From Bacillus sp. OxB-1 (GTDB taxonomy: Bacteria; Bacillota; Bacilli; Bacillales_A; Planococcaceae), in NCBI RefSeq assembly GCF_000829195.1, contig NZ_AP013294.1:2491001-2555000 (forward strand): a stretch of 64,000 nucleotides of DNA. The letters run 5' to 3'. The position numbers and the translations under genes were made by a program. Shown one piece after another: positions 1-8,458 of the stretch (position 1 is its first letter; each line of letters opens with the position of its first letter). The notes beneath the pieces were generated by a model that saw nothing but the letters and a program-made list of their open reading frames with translations, ran no database searches and was not told the origin of the DNA.

Positions 1-1
1 G

Positions 2-265
2 ACCCATCCGACTTTGTATGATGCGATCTATGTCGTTGGGGGGAAATCGGGGAACCAACTGAAATTCGATCAGCATCTGATGGATTTCGTGCGGATGCAG
101 TATGTCCATATGAAACCGATCGGCGTAGCGTCCAGCGGCCAGGCATATCTCCTGCAGGGTGAGCAGAATAATATGGCCGGTGTCGTATCGGCTACCGACA
201 ATGCCGAGTTTGCCGCTCAATTTGTCGAAGCCATCGCCAAGAAACGGTATTGGGATCGAACTTGA
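2..265 (+). CDS. katE: Large-subunit catalase, C-terminal end (partial)
   Basis: The gene enters from the left edge and only its last 87 codons are present; the reading frame is open from base 2. The residues match the C-terminal flavodoxin/DJ-1-like domain found only in large clade II catalases (HPII/KatE type): a DAIYVVGG strand-loop, a KPIGVASSGQ segment and a terminal KKRYWDR. The heme-binding catalase core lies outside the window. The enzyme would convert hydrogen peroxide to water and oxygen in the cytoplasm. Because only the accessory domain is visible, catalytic residues cannot be checked. A terminator follows at about 303-339. Assignment to the family is from recall of the B. subtilis KatE C-terminus. 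Confidence 0.85.
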   Translation, partial: THPTLYDAIYVVGGKSGNQLKFDQHLMDFVRMQYVHMKPIGVASSGQAYLLQGEQNNMAGVVSATDNAEFAAQFVEAIAKKRYWDRT

Positions 266-302
266 TTTCTAGATAGCCGTCGAAATGAATACAACTGTGA
301 TA

Positions 303-339
303 GCCTCTTTCGGACAATCGTTCCGGAAGGGGTTTTTTC
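303..339 (+). terminator. Rho-independent terminator of katE
   Basis: An 11-bp stem (CCTCTTTCGGA paired with TTCCGGAAGGGG, two G-U pairs) is followed by TTTTTT, 38 bases after the catalase stop. Confidence 0.8.
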
Positions 340-365
340 TATGGAATTTACTTAAGGTTAATGAA

Positions 366-398
366 CAAAAACGTGACGGTGCTTCGCCGTCACGTTTC
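366..398 (-). terminator. Terminator of the TIGR01777 gene
   Basis: AACGTGACGG and CCGTCACGTT form a perfect 10-bp stem with a short loop. The T-run (TTTTTG) lies on the minus-strand side, fitting the gene that ends at 400. Confidence 0.75.
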
Positions 399-399
399 T

Positions 400-1284
400 T
401 CATTTCAAAATCTGTCCAAGCGCTTGATCAATCGTCTCATACGTGAACTCGAATCCCTCTTCCAACAGACGTTCGGGCAACACCCAGCGGCTTTTGAGGA
501 TCAATTCCGTTTCGGTACGCATGAAAACAGCGCCCATTTCCAACATCCATTTAGGGGACGCCAGGCCAAATTTTCGGTTCATCGATTTCCGTAGCTGTGC
601 CATGAATTCCCGATTGGTGATCGGGGAAGGGGCAGAGCAATTGAATACCCCATCTAGCTGCTCATTTGCCTGGAGGAATAAAAGAATCCGGAACACGTCT
701 TCGATATGGATCCAGCTGAACATTTGGTCTCCCGATCCTTGCACGCCACCGAGTCCGTAACGTACCAAGTTCCGGTAAGGGCCCATCACTCCGCCTTCAC
801 CGAGAACGATGGCGAGTCGTAAGGCGACCTTTCTCGTTTTCGGCAGATCAAACGAGAACAACGAGTGTTCCCAGGCTTTTGCGACTTCGACGGAAAAGCC
901 GGTGCCGATTTCGCCGCCGGACTCCGTCATCGGTCTGTCTTCGGCATGCCGATAAATGGTGGCCGTGCTGGAGTTGATCCAAAGCGGAGGCGGGTTTTCG
1001 CAATGGGCCAGTGCCTGCCCGAGTATGTCCGTCGTTTCGGTGCGGGAGTCGAAAATTTCTCTCCGGTTTTTTGCATTGTATCGGCAATTCACCGATTTTC
1101 CCGCCAGATTGATCAGCATCTCTGCATTTTCCAACGCTTGGATGATGCCATCGCGATTATTCCATGAGAGATGTTGGGGGCGTCTCGAAATATGGATGAC
1201 GTCATACCCCAAATCAGTGAACTTCTTTTCAATATATTGGCCGATGAAACCAGTTCCACCTGCAATTACGATCTTCTGATTCAT
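400..1284 (-). CDS. yfhF: TIGR01777 family NAD(P)-dependent epimerase/oxidoreductase
   Basis: A 294-residue extended-type short-chain dehydrogenase. The N-terminus has the Rossmann nucleotide-binding motif GGTGFIG (residues 9-15), followed by INLAGKSVNCRYN (about 59-71), which is characteristic of the TIGR01777/YfhF epimerase subfamily; the C-terminal part corresponds to DUF1731. Length is normal for the family (about 300). The substrate is unknown for this subfamily. It is a monocistronic minus-strand gene, divergent from the antitoxin-fic pair. The symbol follows the B. subtilis orthologue by resemblance only. Confidence 0.85.
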   Translation of the reverse strand: MNQKIVIAGGTGFIGQYIEKKFTDLGYDVIHISRRPQHLSWNNRDGIIQALENAEMLINLAGKSVNCRYNAKNRREIFDSRTETTDILGQALAHCENPPPLWINSSTATIYRHAEDRPMTESGGEIGTGFSVEVAKAWEHSLFSFDLPKTRKVALRLAIVLGEGGVMGPYRNLVRYGLGGVQGSGDQMFSWIHIEDVFRILLFLQANEQLDGVFNCSAPSPITNREFMAQLRKSMNRKFGLASPKWMLEMGAVFMRTETELILKSRWVLPERLLEEGFEFTYETIDQALGQILK

Positions 1285-1405
1285 TCAAATCCCTCATCTC
1301 ATATCTGTTCTTACGTCATAGGACGTCGGGGAATCCGGTTTAGTTCTTTTCGAAAAAAAAGGTGTAGGTTTCCCGGAAAGGTGACTGGCACTGATAGAGG
1401 ATTTC

Positions 1406-1434
1406 TGGAAAAAAACGCGGTTATGTTGTATAAT
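1406..1434 (+). promoter_or_regulatory. Candidate sigma-A promoter of the antitoxin-fic pair
   Basis: A perfect -10 TATAAT at 1429-1434 lies 17 bases after a weak -35 (TGGAAA, 1406-1411). The predicted start is about 30 bases upstream of the antitoxin ATG. Confidence 0.5.
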
Positions 1435-1468
1435 AGAGGAAAGAATTGTACGTGGAAGGGGCCGGACG

Positions 1469-1642
1469 ATGAAGGAATTAACGATGGAGTCGAAGGAATT
1501 CAAAAGGGTGCTTCACAATCTCCATTTGGAAAATATGACCCTTCATACCGCTCTGCAAAAAAGAGTGCTGGAGCTGATCAATTCAGGAGTTCCGATCACG
1601 TCCGCCGTGATTCAGGAAGCGCTGGACCGTGAAAAGATATAA
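1469..1642 (+). CDS. Small protein upstream of Fic, candidate class I antitoxin (VbhA-like)
   Basis: A 57-residue ORF begins with ATG at 1469 behind the ribosome-binding site AAGGGG and ends inside the fic gene (14-base overlap, different frame), so the two are translationally coupled. Class I Fic toxins are inhibited by a small upstream antitoxin whose helix carries (S/T)xxxE(G/N). Here residues 22-27 read NLHLEN, which keeps the Glu and the following Asn but replaces the first Ser/Thr by Asn. The downstream segment ends in a helix pair like the VbhA fold (SGVPITSAVIQEAL). Position, size, overlap and motif together support an antitoxin; no sequence search was possible. Confidence 0.65.
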   Translation: MKELTMESKEFKRVLHNLHLENMTLHTALQKRVLELINSGVPITSAVIQEALDREKI

Positions 1643-2201
1643 TAGTGAAGAAAATGATCCGTACCTGCTGCGGCAAAATCTGTTAGGGATCCAAACGTAC
1701 GAACAGCTGGAGGAAGCGGAAGCGTTGGTCTTTTCGATCCGTGCGGCTGAGTTGGAGCAAAGAGGCTTTCATTTCCCATTCACCAAAGAGGGCTTCAAAA
1801 GTTTACATCAGCATTTATTTCAGGATCTTTATTCATTTGCCGGCGAGTTTCGGGACGTTCAGCTAATGAAGGGCGGAACACGATTTTGCCAAGTGGAACA
1901 TCTCGACTTGTATTCGGCTGATCTGTTTTGCAAGCTAAGCAAGGAACCGGGCTGGACCACGTTGGAGGAAGCGGCCGACCGACTGGCTTTCTTCAAATCC
2001 GAACTCAATATGCTGCATCCTTTCCGGGAAGGGAACGGGCGGACGACGCGTATTTTCATACATGCCTATGCACGGTCGAAAGGGTTGGAGTGGGCATACG
2101 AGACGATTCCGAGAGAAGTGTATATGGAAGCGATGATTGAATCGGTCATCAAAAGCGATTCTTTGAAGGCGCTGTTTCTGGAAACCCTGGACTTTATGTG
2201 A
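1629..2201 (+). CDS. Fic family protein (protein AMPylase toxin)
   Basis: A 190-residue Fic-fold protein starting with GTG. The full active-site signature HPFREGNGRTTR is present at residues 130-141, with the catalytic His130, the acidic Glu134 for metal binding, and the GNGR anion hole. A flap segment GGTRFCQ (about 82-88), used to dock target peptides, precedes it. Such enzymes transfer AMP from ATP to Ser/Thr/Tyr hydroxyls of target proteins, often gyrase or topoisomerase IV in class I toxins. No inhibitory helix is seen in the protein itself, which fits inhibition in trans by the overlapping upstream ORF. The target here is unknown. Confidence 0.85.
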   Translation: MKRYNSEENDPYLLRQNLLGIQTYEQLEEAEALVFSIRAAELEQRGFHFPFTKEGFKSLHQHLFQDLYSFAGEFRDVQLMKGGTRFCQVEHLDLYSADLFCKLSKEPGWTTLEEAADRLAFFKSELNMLHPFREGNGRTTRIFIHAYARSKGLEWAYETIPREVYMEAMIESVIKSDSLKALFLETLDFM

Positions 2202-2218
2202 TCAACTAATTAATATGC

Positions 2219-2255
2219 GAAAAAGCCGATCCATTACGCAATGGGACCGGTTGAT
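2219..2255 (-). terminator. Terminator facing the PH-domain gene
   Basis: Read on the minus strand, ACCGGTCCCATT and AATGGATCGGCT form a stem with a one-base bulge, followed by TTTTTCG. It probably ends transcription of the minus-strand gene at 2495-2929. Confidence 0.5.
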
Positions 2256-2286
2256 GGGGAGAAAGCATTAAATACTACAGCATTCG

Positions 2287-2330
2287 GGGACACAATTCGC
2301 CTATGGATTGGTGTCCCTATTTTTGTTGTT
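2287..2330 (+). repeat. 44-bp hairpin repeat, copy A (inverted partner at 3304-3347)
   Basis: The unit begins GGGACACAATTC and ends CTATTTTTGTTGTT. Internally it folds (GGGACACAATT with ATTGGTGTCCC) and has a T-rich tail, so it can act as a terminator for fic. The reverse complement of 3304-3347 matches it at about 40 of 44 positions. The two copies point toward each other and bracket about 1 kb of AT-rich DNA. Confidence 0.75.
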
Positions 2331-2494
2331 ATATCTATGTTCAGGACATTTTTTTGAAGGAATTCGTACCACCGTTAGCTCAATAAAGTTCTGTAAATTT
2401 CATAAAAGAACCGTATACAATTTATTCTCAATTATTCTTCTACCTTAATTTCCGAGGCCAGTGTAGCGGTAGTAACAGCAAATTTAAGTTGTTA

Positions 2495-2929
2495 TTATTT
2501 TAAGAACTCAATCGGCTTACTTCTTTTTTCATTGACAACTTCAACAAATTTTTCAATATTTTCAGGTGCAATAATGGTATAATCATTTGCATTGTAATAT
2601 AAATTGTAACGTTCTTTTGACAGTGCAATTGATGCTAATGGGACATAGGTTTTTTCGATTCTTGTAATGGTATTCAGCTCAACTGGGCGTTTAAATGGGC
2701 CAATATGGATAATTAAATGTTCATTTGTTATAACGTAAAATGTTCGGTACCATAAACATAAAATCACGATGGCGAAAATCCCAAATATAAAAGAAAACGT
2801 TATACTTGCGGCCAATCCTGCTTCATGGTAAATCGGTATGAATAGTCCTACAGAAAGTCCTAAGAAAAGTAATACCGAACCCCAAATCAAGATTCGAAAA
2901 GTCATGTCTTTTTTCGCATGAAATTTCAT
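2495..2929 (-). CDS. Membrane protein with bacterial PH-like domain
   Basis: A 144-residue protein with two N-terminal membrane segments (about residues 11-30 and 39-60) followed by a pleckstrin-like beta domain starting WYRTFYVITNEHLIIHIGPF. This layout matches the bPH/DUF1200 family, whose role is unknown. Base composition is more AT-rich than the neighbouring core genes. It is alone on the minus strand, bracketed by the inverted 44-bp hairpin repeats, which suggests an inserted segment. The start is chosen at ATG 2929 behind AAGGGAGGG. Confidence 0.6.
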   Translation of the reverse strand: MKFHAKKDMTFRILIWGSVLLFLGLSVGLFIPIYHEAGLAASITFSFIFGIFAIVILCLWYRTFYVITNEHLIIHIGPFKRPVELNTITRIEKTYVPLASIALSKERYNLYYNANDYTIIAPENIEKFVEVVNEKRSKPIEFLK

Positions 2930-3420
2930 AATAACCCTCCCTTAAAATTCAAAGTTAGTATGCCAAATTCAGAAAAAGAAGCAAACACGAATATATAATT
3001 CCTCACTTCTTCTGCTGCACGACCTTAACTTTACTACGTTTGATTTTTTTTAAGGTTTCAGAGCTAAGGATTATATTATTTTTATATTTTTAACCGATTT
3101 TTGCTTCTTCCACTAACCTGCCCGTTAGTTGGAGAACAGCATTTCATAATCTTTAATTTACTTTAGCATACATTTCTCATCTTTCAATAATCTTCTATCC
3201 AATTAGCAAGTGTTTTAACAACGGAATTAACAAAGGCACATAAATTTTTGCTGTGGTAATTGTGGTTCCATCTTGTCTATATAATGAATCTAAGTATTGA
3301 TTCAACAACAAAAATAGAGACACCAATTCATATGTGAATTGTGTCCCTGAACTCTGTGTTTGTTTATGTTTTCTCCCCATCCACCGAACCCGTTACCATT
3401 CACGGACGGCTTTTTATAAT
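2930..3420. other. AT-rich intergenic region
   Basis: Apart from the hairpin repeat at 3304-3347, no convincing gene is seen. A 61-codon minus-strand ORF (3195-3380) reads through the repeat itself and has no recognisable composition or ribosome-binding site. Confidence 0.5.
3304..3347 (-). repeat. 44-bp hairpin repeat, copy B (inverted)
   Basis: Reverse-complement copy of 2287-2330 with about four mismatches. On the minus strand it reads as a hairpin with a T-rich tail, so it would terminate the minus-strand small membrane gene at 3421-3615 and the doxX remnant. Confidence 0.75.
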
Positions 3421-3615
3421 TCATCTTCCTACGCCCGGCTTCATCTGTTGCAATCCCGCTCTCATGGAAGCGACGGCGCTCGTCACATTCAGGATGACCG
3501 CAACCGCGATGCAGCCCCATTTGACGGGTTCGGGAAGCGTCACGGTGAGTGACACGATGAGCAAGGAGGATCCGATGATGAGCATGGCCATATAAACCAC
3601 CAGTTTTTTAGACAA
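3421..3615 (-). CDS. Small two-helix membrane protein
   Basis: A 64-residue ORF with two hydrophobic stretches (about residues 4-24 and 31-48). TTG at 3615 is preferred as start because AAAGGGTGG lies eight bases upstream; a longer reading to 3678 adds a non-hydrophobic leader overlapping a hairpin. It lies 86 bases downstream of the doxX gene on the same strand. No family recognised. Confidence 0.5.
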   Translation of the reverse strand: MSKKLVVYMAMLIIGSSLLIVSLTVTLPEPVKWGCIAVAVILNVTSAVASMRAGLQQMKPGVGR

Positions 3616-3701
3616 GCAAAACCACCCTTTCAAGGCTCCCTTTAAGTGTAACATGAAACCGGGAGCCGGGATAGGCAAGGGCGGCGGCTAACCGACTCAT
3701 C

Positions 3702-4246
3702 TTATCTCGCTTTTTCGGCTTTTGCCCACGGCGTGCCGAGAAGCGGCATCGCCCAACGGTCGAGGCCGTACCAGCCAGCGACTTTCCACGCCAGAACGAG
3801 CCAGGTGGCAAGGACGAACAAAATCGGGTTCGTGCTAAGCGTCCCGGCAAACAGGAAACTGACATTCATGAAGGCCCCAAAAAAGGCGGCAATGCCCGTC
3901 AGAAGCCCGAAAATCAATCCAAGGCCCACAAGCAATTCCCCGTATGCTACCAAAAAGCCGAACACTTTGGCATTTGGCAGCACGAACGATTCAAGGAACG
4001 AAGCATACCAACCGGTCACGTCTCCGCCATCCGCCGACTTGGCCAGCGCCCCGCCGACGAATCCCCGGACGGCCTCGCCCGCGTGCTCGCCGGTCCACGC
4101 ATCGCTTCTCACTTTCCCCCAACCGGCCATGAGCCAGGGTACCCGACGTATATTCGGATGATTAGCCATATAAGTCCAGAACGCGTATCGTTGAATAAAA
4201 AATGAGAGACCGGATTTTCAGGCATGATGATCGTTTTTTCTTTCAT
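3702..4246 (-). pseudogene. DoxX family membrane protein, frameshifted near codon 37
   Basis: The gene should start at ATG 4246, six bases after GGGAGG. The first frame encodes MKEKTIIMPEN and a membrane segment ending in RIYVGY. The family continuation (WLMAGWGKV) is found one frame over, beginning at GGGTACCCTGG near 4134-4146. A one-base loss there explains both halves; the 3' part is open for 155 codons to 3702. The downstream portion carries the typical DoxX/DoxD helices (GELLVGLGLIFGLLTG; STNPILFVLATWLVLAWKVAG) and the conserved GLDRW. DoxX proteins are quinone-linked or redox-partner membrane proteins. Real mutation and sequence error cannot be told apart here. Confidence 0.8.
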
Positions 4247-4393
4247 TTCATTACCTCCCGTACATAATTTAGCCTATATCTTATTTCCTATCTATATTTT
4301 TCACAGTTATGTAACAATTCCCTTGAAAAGAATTATTTTCCTTGACTTTTTTGAAGGGAAATCCTTTATTTTCAATCGAACAAAAATTTCCCT

Positions 4394-4422
4394 TTGTATT
4401 AAAATGCAAAAAGCCTTATAAT
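4394..4422 (+). promoter_or_regulatory. Sigma-A promoter of the cDPG-synthetase-like gene
   Basis: TTGTAT at 4394-4399 and TATAAT at 4417-4422 are spaced by 17 bases, about 40 bases before the ATG at 4459. Confidence 0.65.
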
Positions 4423-4458
4423 AATGAAAGATAGTTACAGATTAGGAGAGAAGATTGC

Positions 4459-5820
4459 ATGGAGAGAAAAAATATTATCATCATCGGCGCGGCCGGCAGA
4501 GATTTCCACAACTTTAATACACATTATCGCGATAACGATGCGTATCGCGTCGTTGCTTTCACGGCGACTCAAATTCCGGATATCGACGGACGGAAATATC
4601 CGAGTGAATTGGCAGGCGATTTGTATCCGGAAGGGATTCCGATTTATTCACAAGAACAGTTGCCACAGTTGATCCAGGAGTTGGATGTGGATGAATGTGT
4701 CTTCGCATACAGTGATGTCAGCTATGACGACGTGATGGGGGTCGGCGCAATCGTGAATTCGGCGGGTGCCAACTTCACATTGCTCGGATCGAAGAGCACG
4801 ATGTTGAAAAGCAATAAACCGGTCATTTCGGTGTGCGCGGTGCGGACGGGAACGGGGAAAAGCCAGACGTCCCGGAAAATTATCGAAACCTTGCTGGAGC
4901 ATGATTTAAAAGTGGTTGCGATTCGCCACCCGATGCCATATGGCGATTTAGTGGCACAGCGGGTTCAGCGTTTTGCGACTGTTGAAGATTTGAAGCATCA
5001 CAATTGTACGATTGAAGAAATGGAAGAATACGAACCGCATGTGGCGCGCGGAAATATCGTCTATGCAGGCGTGGATTATGCAGATATTTTACAAGCGGCG
5101 GAAAACGATCCGGACGGATGCGATGTCATCTTATGGGATGGCGGGAATAATGACTTTTCATTCTACGAGCCTGATTTAGCGGTCACTGTATTGGACCCGC
5201 ATCGGCCCGGCCATGAGCTGAAATATTATCCGGGTGAAGTGAGCTTACGTACCGCTGACGTAGCCATTATTAATAAAGTCGACAGCGCGGAAGCGGAAGC
5301 TATTCAAATCGTCGAAAATAATATTAAGAAGGTCAATCCAGAGAGCGTTATTATGAAAGCGGAGTCCAAAATTACGGTGGATCATCCCGAGCAAATTGCT
5401 GGAAAGCGTGTTTTAATCGTCGAAGATGGTCCGACGTTGACGCATGGCGAGATGAAACTCGGGGCGGGCACTGTGGCAGCACAGCGTCTAGGCGCAAAGG
5501 AAATAATCGATCCACGACCATATGCAGTCGGCACCATTGCGGACACATTCCGCAAATACGGCCATATCGGAAATCTTCTTCCGGCAATGGGCTATGGCGA
5601 ACAGCAATTGAAAGACTTGGAAGAGACGATCAATGCAGCGGACTGTGATGCGGTAATCATCGGGACACCGATGGATCTGTCCCGTGTCATTTCCATCAAC
5701 AAGCCTTGCACGCGGATCCATTATGATCTCGAGGAAGTCGGCAGCCCGGACCTGAACGAAATCTTGAAGAAATTCATCCAGGAACACCAGCTCGTCAAGG
5801 CGCAGTCACCAAAAGCATAA
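4459..5820 (+). CDS. Cyclic 2,3-diphosphoglycerate synthetase-like P-loop protein
   Basis: A 453-residue protein. The N-terminal nucleotide-binding start (IIIIGAAGRDFHNFN) and the P-loop GTGTGKSQT at about 130-138 match the family of archaeal cyclic 2,3-diphosphoglycerate synthetase and its bacterial relatives. A later DVILWDGGNND and an NKVD motif (guanine-specificity type) support a G3E/SIMIBI-type NTPase core. In methanogens the enzyme makes the thermoprotectant cDPG with ATP; the bacterial homologues have no firmly established product. Monocistronic: own promoter upstream and a strong terminator at 5831-5874. Start ATG 4459 follows TTAGGAGAGAAG. Confidence 0.8.
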   Translation: MERKNIIIIGAAGRDFHNFNTHYRDNDAYRVVAFTATQIPDIDGRKYPSELAGDLYPEGIPIYSQEQLPQLIQELDVDECVFAYSDVSYDDVMGVGAIVNSAGANFTLLGSKSTMLKSNKPVISVCAVRTGTGKSQTSRKIIETLLEHDLKVVAIRHPMPYGDLVAQRVQRFATVEDLKHHNCTIEEMEEYEPHVARGNIVYAGVDYADILQAAENDPDGCDVILWDGGNNDFSFYEPDLAVTVLDPHRPGHELKYYPGEVSLRTADVAIINKVDSAEAEAIQIVENNIKKVNPESVIMKAESKITVDHPEQIAGKRVLIVEDGPTLTHGEMKLGAGTVAAQRLGAKEIIDPRPYAVGTIADTFRKYGHIGNLLPAMGYGEQQLKDLEETINAADCDAVIIGTPMDLSRVISINKPCTRIHYDLEEVGSPDLNEILKKFIQEHQLVKAQSPKA

Positions 5821-5830
5821 AGCTGACCGA

Positions 5831-5874
5831 ACCCCCACCATTTCGCGTTATATCGCGGTTTGGTGGGGGTTTTT
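5831..5874 (+). terminator. Rho-independent terminator
   Basis: ACCCCCACCA pairs with TGGTGGGGGT around an inner CGCG/CGCG stem, followed by TTTTT. Confidence 0.85.
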
Positions 5875-5908
5875 AGTGCCAGGCACCCAAACAAACATCA
5901 TGAAAACT

Positions 5909-5946
5909 CAAACATTCACGTTTGTTTGAATAAACATGAATGTTTG
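5909..5946. repeat. 38-nt near-perfect palindrome
   Basis: CAAACATTCACGTTT is the inverted complement of AAACATGAATGTTTG except for one C/A mismatch, with an 8-base loop. There is no T-run, so it is not an obvious terminator. It lies between a terminator and the MHYT gene promoter. Confidence 0.6.
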
Positions 5947-5983
5947 TACACCATGCACCAAAATAGAACTTTAGCCTCTTAAA

Positions 5984-6011
5984 TTGATTTTTCGACAAAA
6001 AATGATAGAAT
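5984..6011 (+). promoter_or_regulatory. Candidate promoter of the MHYT-GGDEF-EAL gene
   Basis: TTGATT (5984-5989) and TAGAAT (6006-6011), spacer 16, about 48 bases before the start codon. Confidence 0.45.
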
Positions 6012-6058
6012 GATAGAGACTTTAGGTCAGCTTTTTAGAAAAAATATGAGGTGGAATT

Positions 6059-8417
6059 GTGGAACATTCTTTGGCGTCAATGCATTCGCATCATAATACG
6101 TATCACGTCGTCCTGTCGTATGTGATTGCCACAATGTCTGCGTATGTCTCGATCGATTTGGCGAGGCGGGTTATGTATTCTTCCCGGACCGCAAAATATG
6201 TCTGGCTCATAGCAGGAGCCGGGACGCTTGGCATCGGGATTTGGTCCATGCATTTTATCGCCATGCTCGCTTTTCAGTTCCCGGTTCCCATCTATTATGA
6301 TACGGAATTGGTCATTGTGTCGGTTCTGATTGCGATCGTCGGCTGTTTCTTGGGATTTACAATCATTTCACGGAATATCAAAAGCTCGTCCCGTTTTATC
6401 CTATCGGGAATCGTCATGGGATTAAGCATTGCAGCGATGCACTATGTCGGCATGGCGGCGGTGAAACCCGTTATCATCACGTACGATCGTCTATTAGTTG
6501 TCGTGTCCATTATCATTGCCATTTCCGCGTCTTGGGTGGCGATCGGCCTAGGATTCCGCTCTTCCAATACAGCACAGGGGATGCCGTTCGGGTTAAAGGC
6601 GGTTTTTTCGCTCATCATGGCGGTCGCCATCGCGGGCAGGCATTATACCGGAATGGCCGCCACCCAATTTTCGGACCTTGGCCATCCTGCCGTGCCTGCA
6701 TCGGACATGGATACTTCGCTTTTGGCCTGGATTGTGGCAGGCCTTACGGTTCTGGTGTTCACTCTCTTCTTCTTTTCCTTGATTTTCGACAGGGTATGGA
6801 AGAGAAAAGAAATATTACAGAAAACGTTACTGGACTCCATCGCGGACGGCATTGTCATCACCGACCAATCGGGCCGGATCTTGCATGTAAATCCCGCCTT
6901 CCTCCAATTGGCTGGGGGACACTTGAAACACCCGCATTTGCAGCAATATCATCCCGGCCTTGTACCAGACGCAGAACTGCCTTCCGTGTTTGCAGGTCGA
7001 ATTAAATTCCATGGTATTCGAAGTGAAGCGGAGGCCGGTCATCGGAGAAGCATTGCATCAATCTCTCTGGCTTTTCCACGACCTGACGGAACGCATTCAT
7101 ATTGAGCGCCAGATCTCCCATATGGCATACCACGATACACTTACCCAACTGCCAAACCGCCATCGTGTGGACGTAGTTTTGAATGAATGGATGGCAAGTA
7201 CACAATCGATCGGGTGCATCGTTTTGAATGTGGACCGGATGAAATTCATTAACGACATGTTGGGCCATCAGGCGGGGAATCTGTTGCTGCAGCATATAGC
7301 GGAACGGTTGTCGGGCTTGTTGGAGAAGGGCGACTTCCTTGCCAGATTCGGCGGGGATGAATTCATCATCTTACTAGCAAATGAACGCGTGAATACTGTA
7401 GAAGAGATCGCCAAGCGATGCGTCGAGCAGATGCGCGAGCCATTCATCGTCCATGGCCATCCGATTTCCATCACGATGAGCGCTGGATTGTGCACGTATC
7501 CAAGCGAAGCGTCGAATGCCGACGAACTGTTGCAATACGCTGATTTGGCGATGTCCGAATCGAAAAAGAACGGGAAAAATGAAGCAACGGCTTTCACTTT
7601 ATCCTTGAATGAGCAATATCGGCGGAAGTTGCAGATCGAAGAAGCCCTTACGACGGCACAGTCGCATGGCGAGCTCCATCTCGTCTATCAGCCGAAAATC
7701 CGGATGCGGACGGAAAAGATGGAAGGGGTGGAAGCCTTGCTGCGCTGGACACATCCGGAACACGGCCCGATCTCTCCCGTGGAATTCATCCCGATTGCGG
7801 AAGAGAAAGGGTTGATCCATACCATCGGGGAGTGGGTGCTCCGTGCGTCGTGTTCGCAGTGGGTGAGCTGGAGCCGGGAAGTTGCCGAACCGCCGATCGT
7901 CGCTGTCAATATTTCGCCGATTCAGTTGACGCGCGATGATTTCCTGCCGACTTTGCTGGAAATCATCGAAGAGACGGCAATGGATCCCCGTTTTCTCGAA
8001 TTGGAAATTACGGAGTCGGCTTCGCTCGGTTTTGAGGAGAAAAGCAGGGCCCTGTTGGAAAAAAATACGGACATTGGGAATCCAAATTTCACTGGACGAC
8101 TTCGGGACAGGCTACTCCTCCTTCAGCCATCTCAAAGAACTGCCGATCGACGTGTTGAAAATCGACCGCTCCTTCTTGGGCCAGCTAATCGGGAATGAAG
8201 GACAGGAAGCGATTGTCCGCTCAATCATCCATCTCGGCCATAATTTGAACTTCCGCGTGCTCGTCGAAGGTCCGAAGAGAAGGAGGAGGTAGATTGGCTG
8301 AGGGAGGCCGGCTGCGATTTCGTGCAAGGGTATTATTATTCCAAGCCCGAAATGCCTGAACGCATTCTTCACCTGATGCGCTCTGGAGGATTCACTCGGT
8401 TGACGGCAGGTGTATAA
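6059..8417 (+). pseudogene. MHYT-PAS-GGDEF-EAL c-di-GMP turnover protein broken by three frameshifts
   Basis: Frame 1 (6059-7105) encodes seven membrane helices with MHYT-type motifs (MHFIAM, MHYVGMAA, and RHYTGMAA with Arg replacing Met) and the start of a PAS domain. The sequence then moves to a second frame somewhere between about 6915 and 6990: GGDEF domain with intact GGDEF (FGGDEFIILLA) and EAL domain with EALLRW. A second shift sits in an A7 run at 8059-8065 (LLEK then IRTLGIQISLDDFGTGYSS). A third, apparently a 7-base loss, sits near 8270 (VLVEG then EEKEEVDWL), and the terminal frame ends RLTAGV at 8417. Without the shifts it would be a bifunctional diguanylate cyclase/phosphodiesterase sensor. 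Confidence 0.85.
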
Positions 8418-8458
8418 TAGGGCTGAAGAATGATGAAGAAAAGAGTTGAGCCGAATTG

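Noticed and set aside
3195..3380. 61-codon minus-strand ORF
   Set aside because: It runs through the hairpin repeat, has no ribosome-binding site and no recognisable composition.
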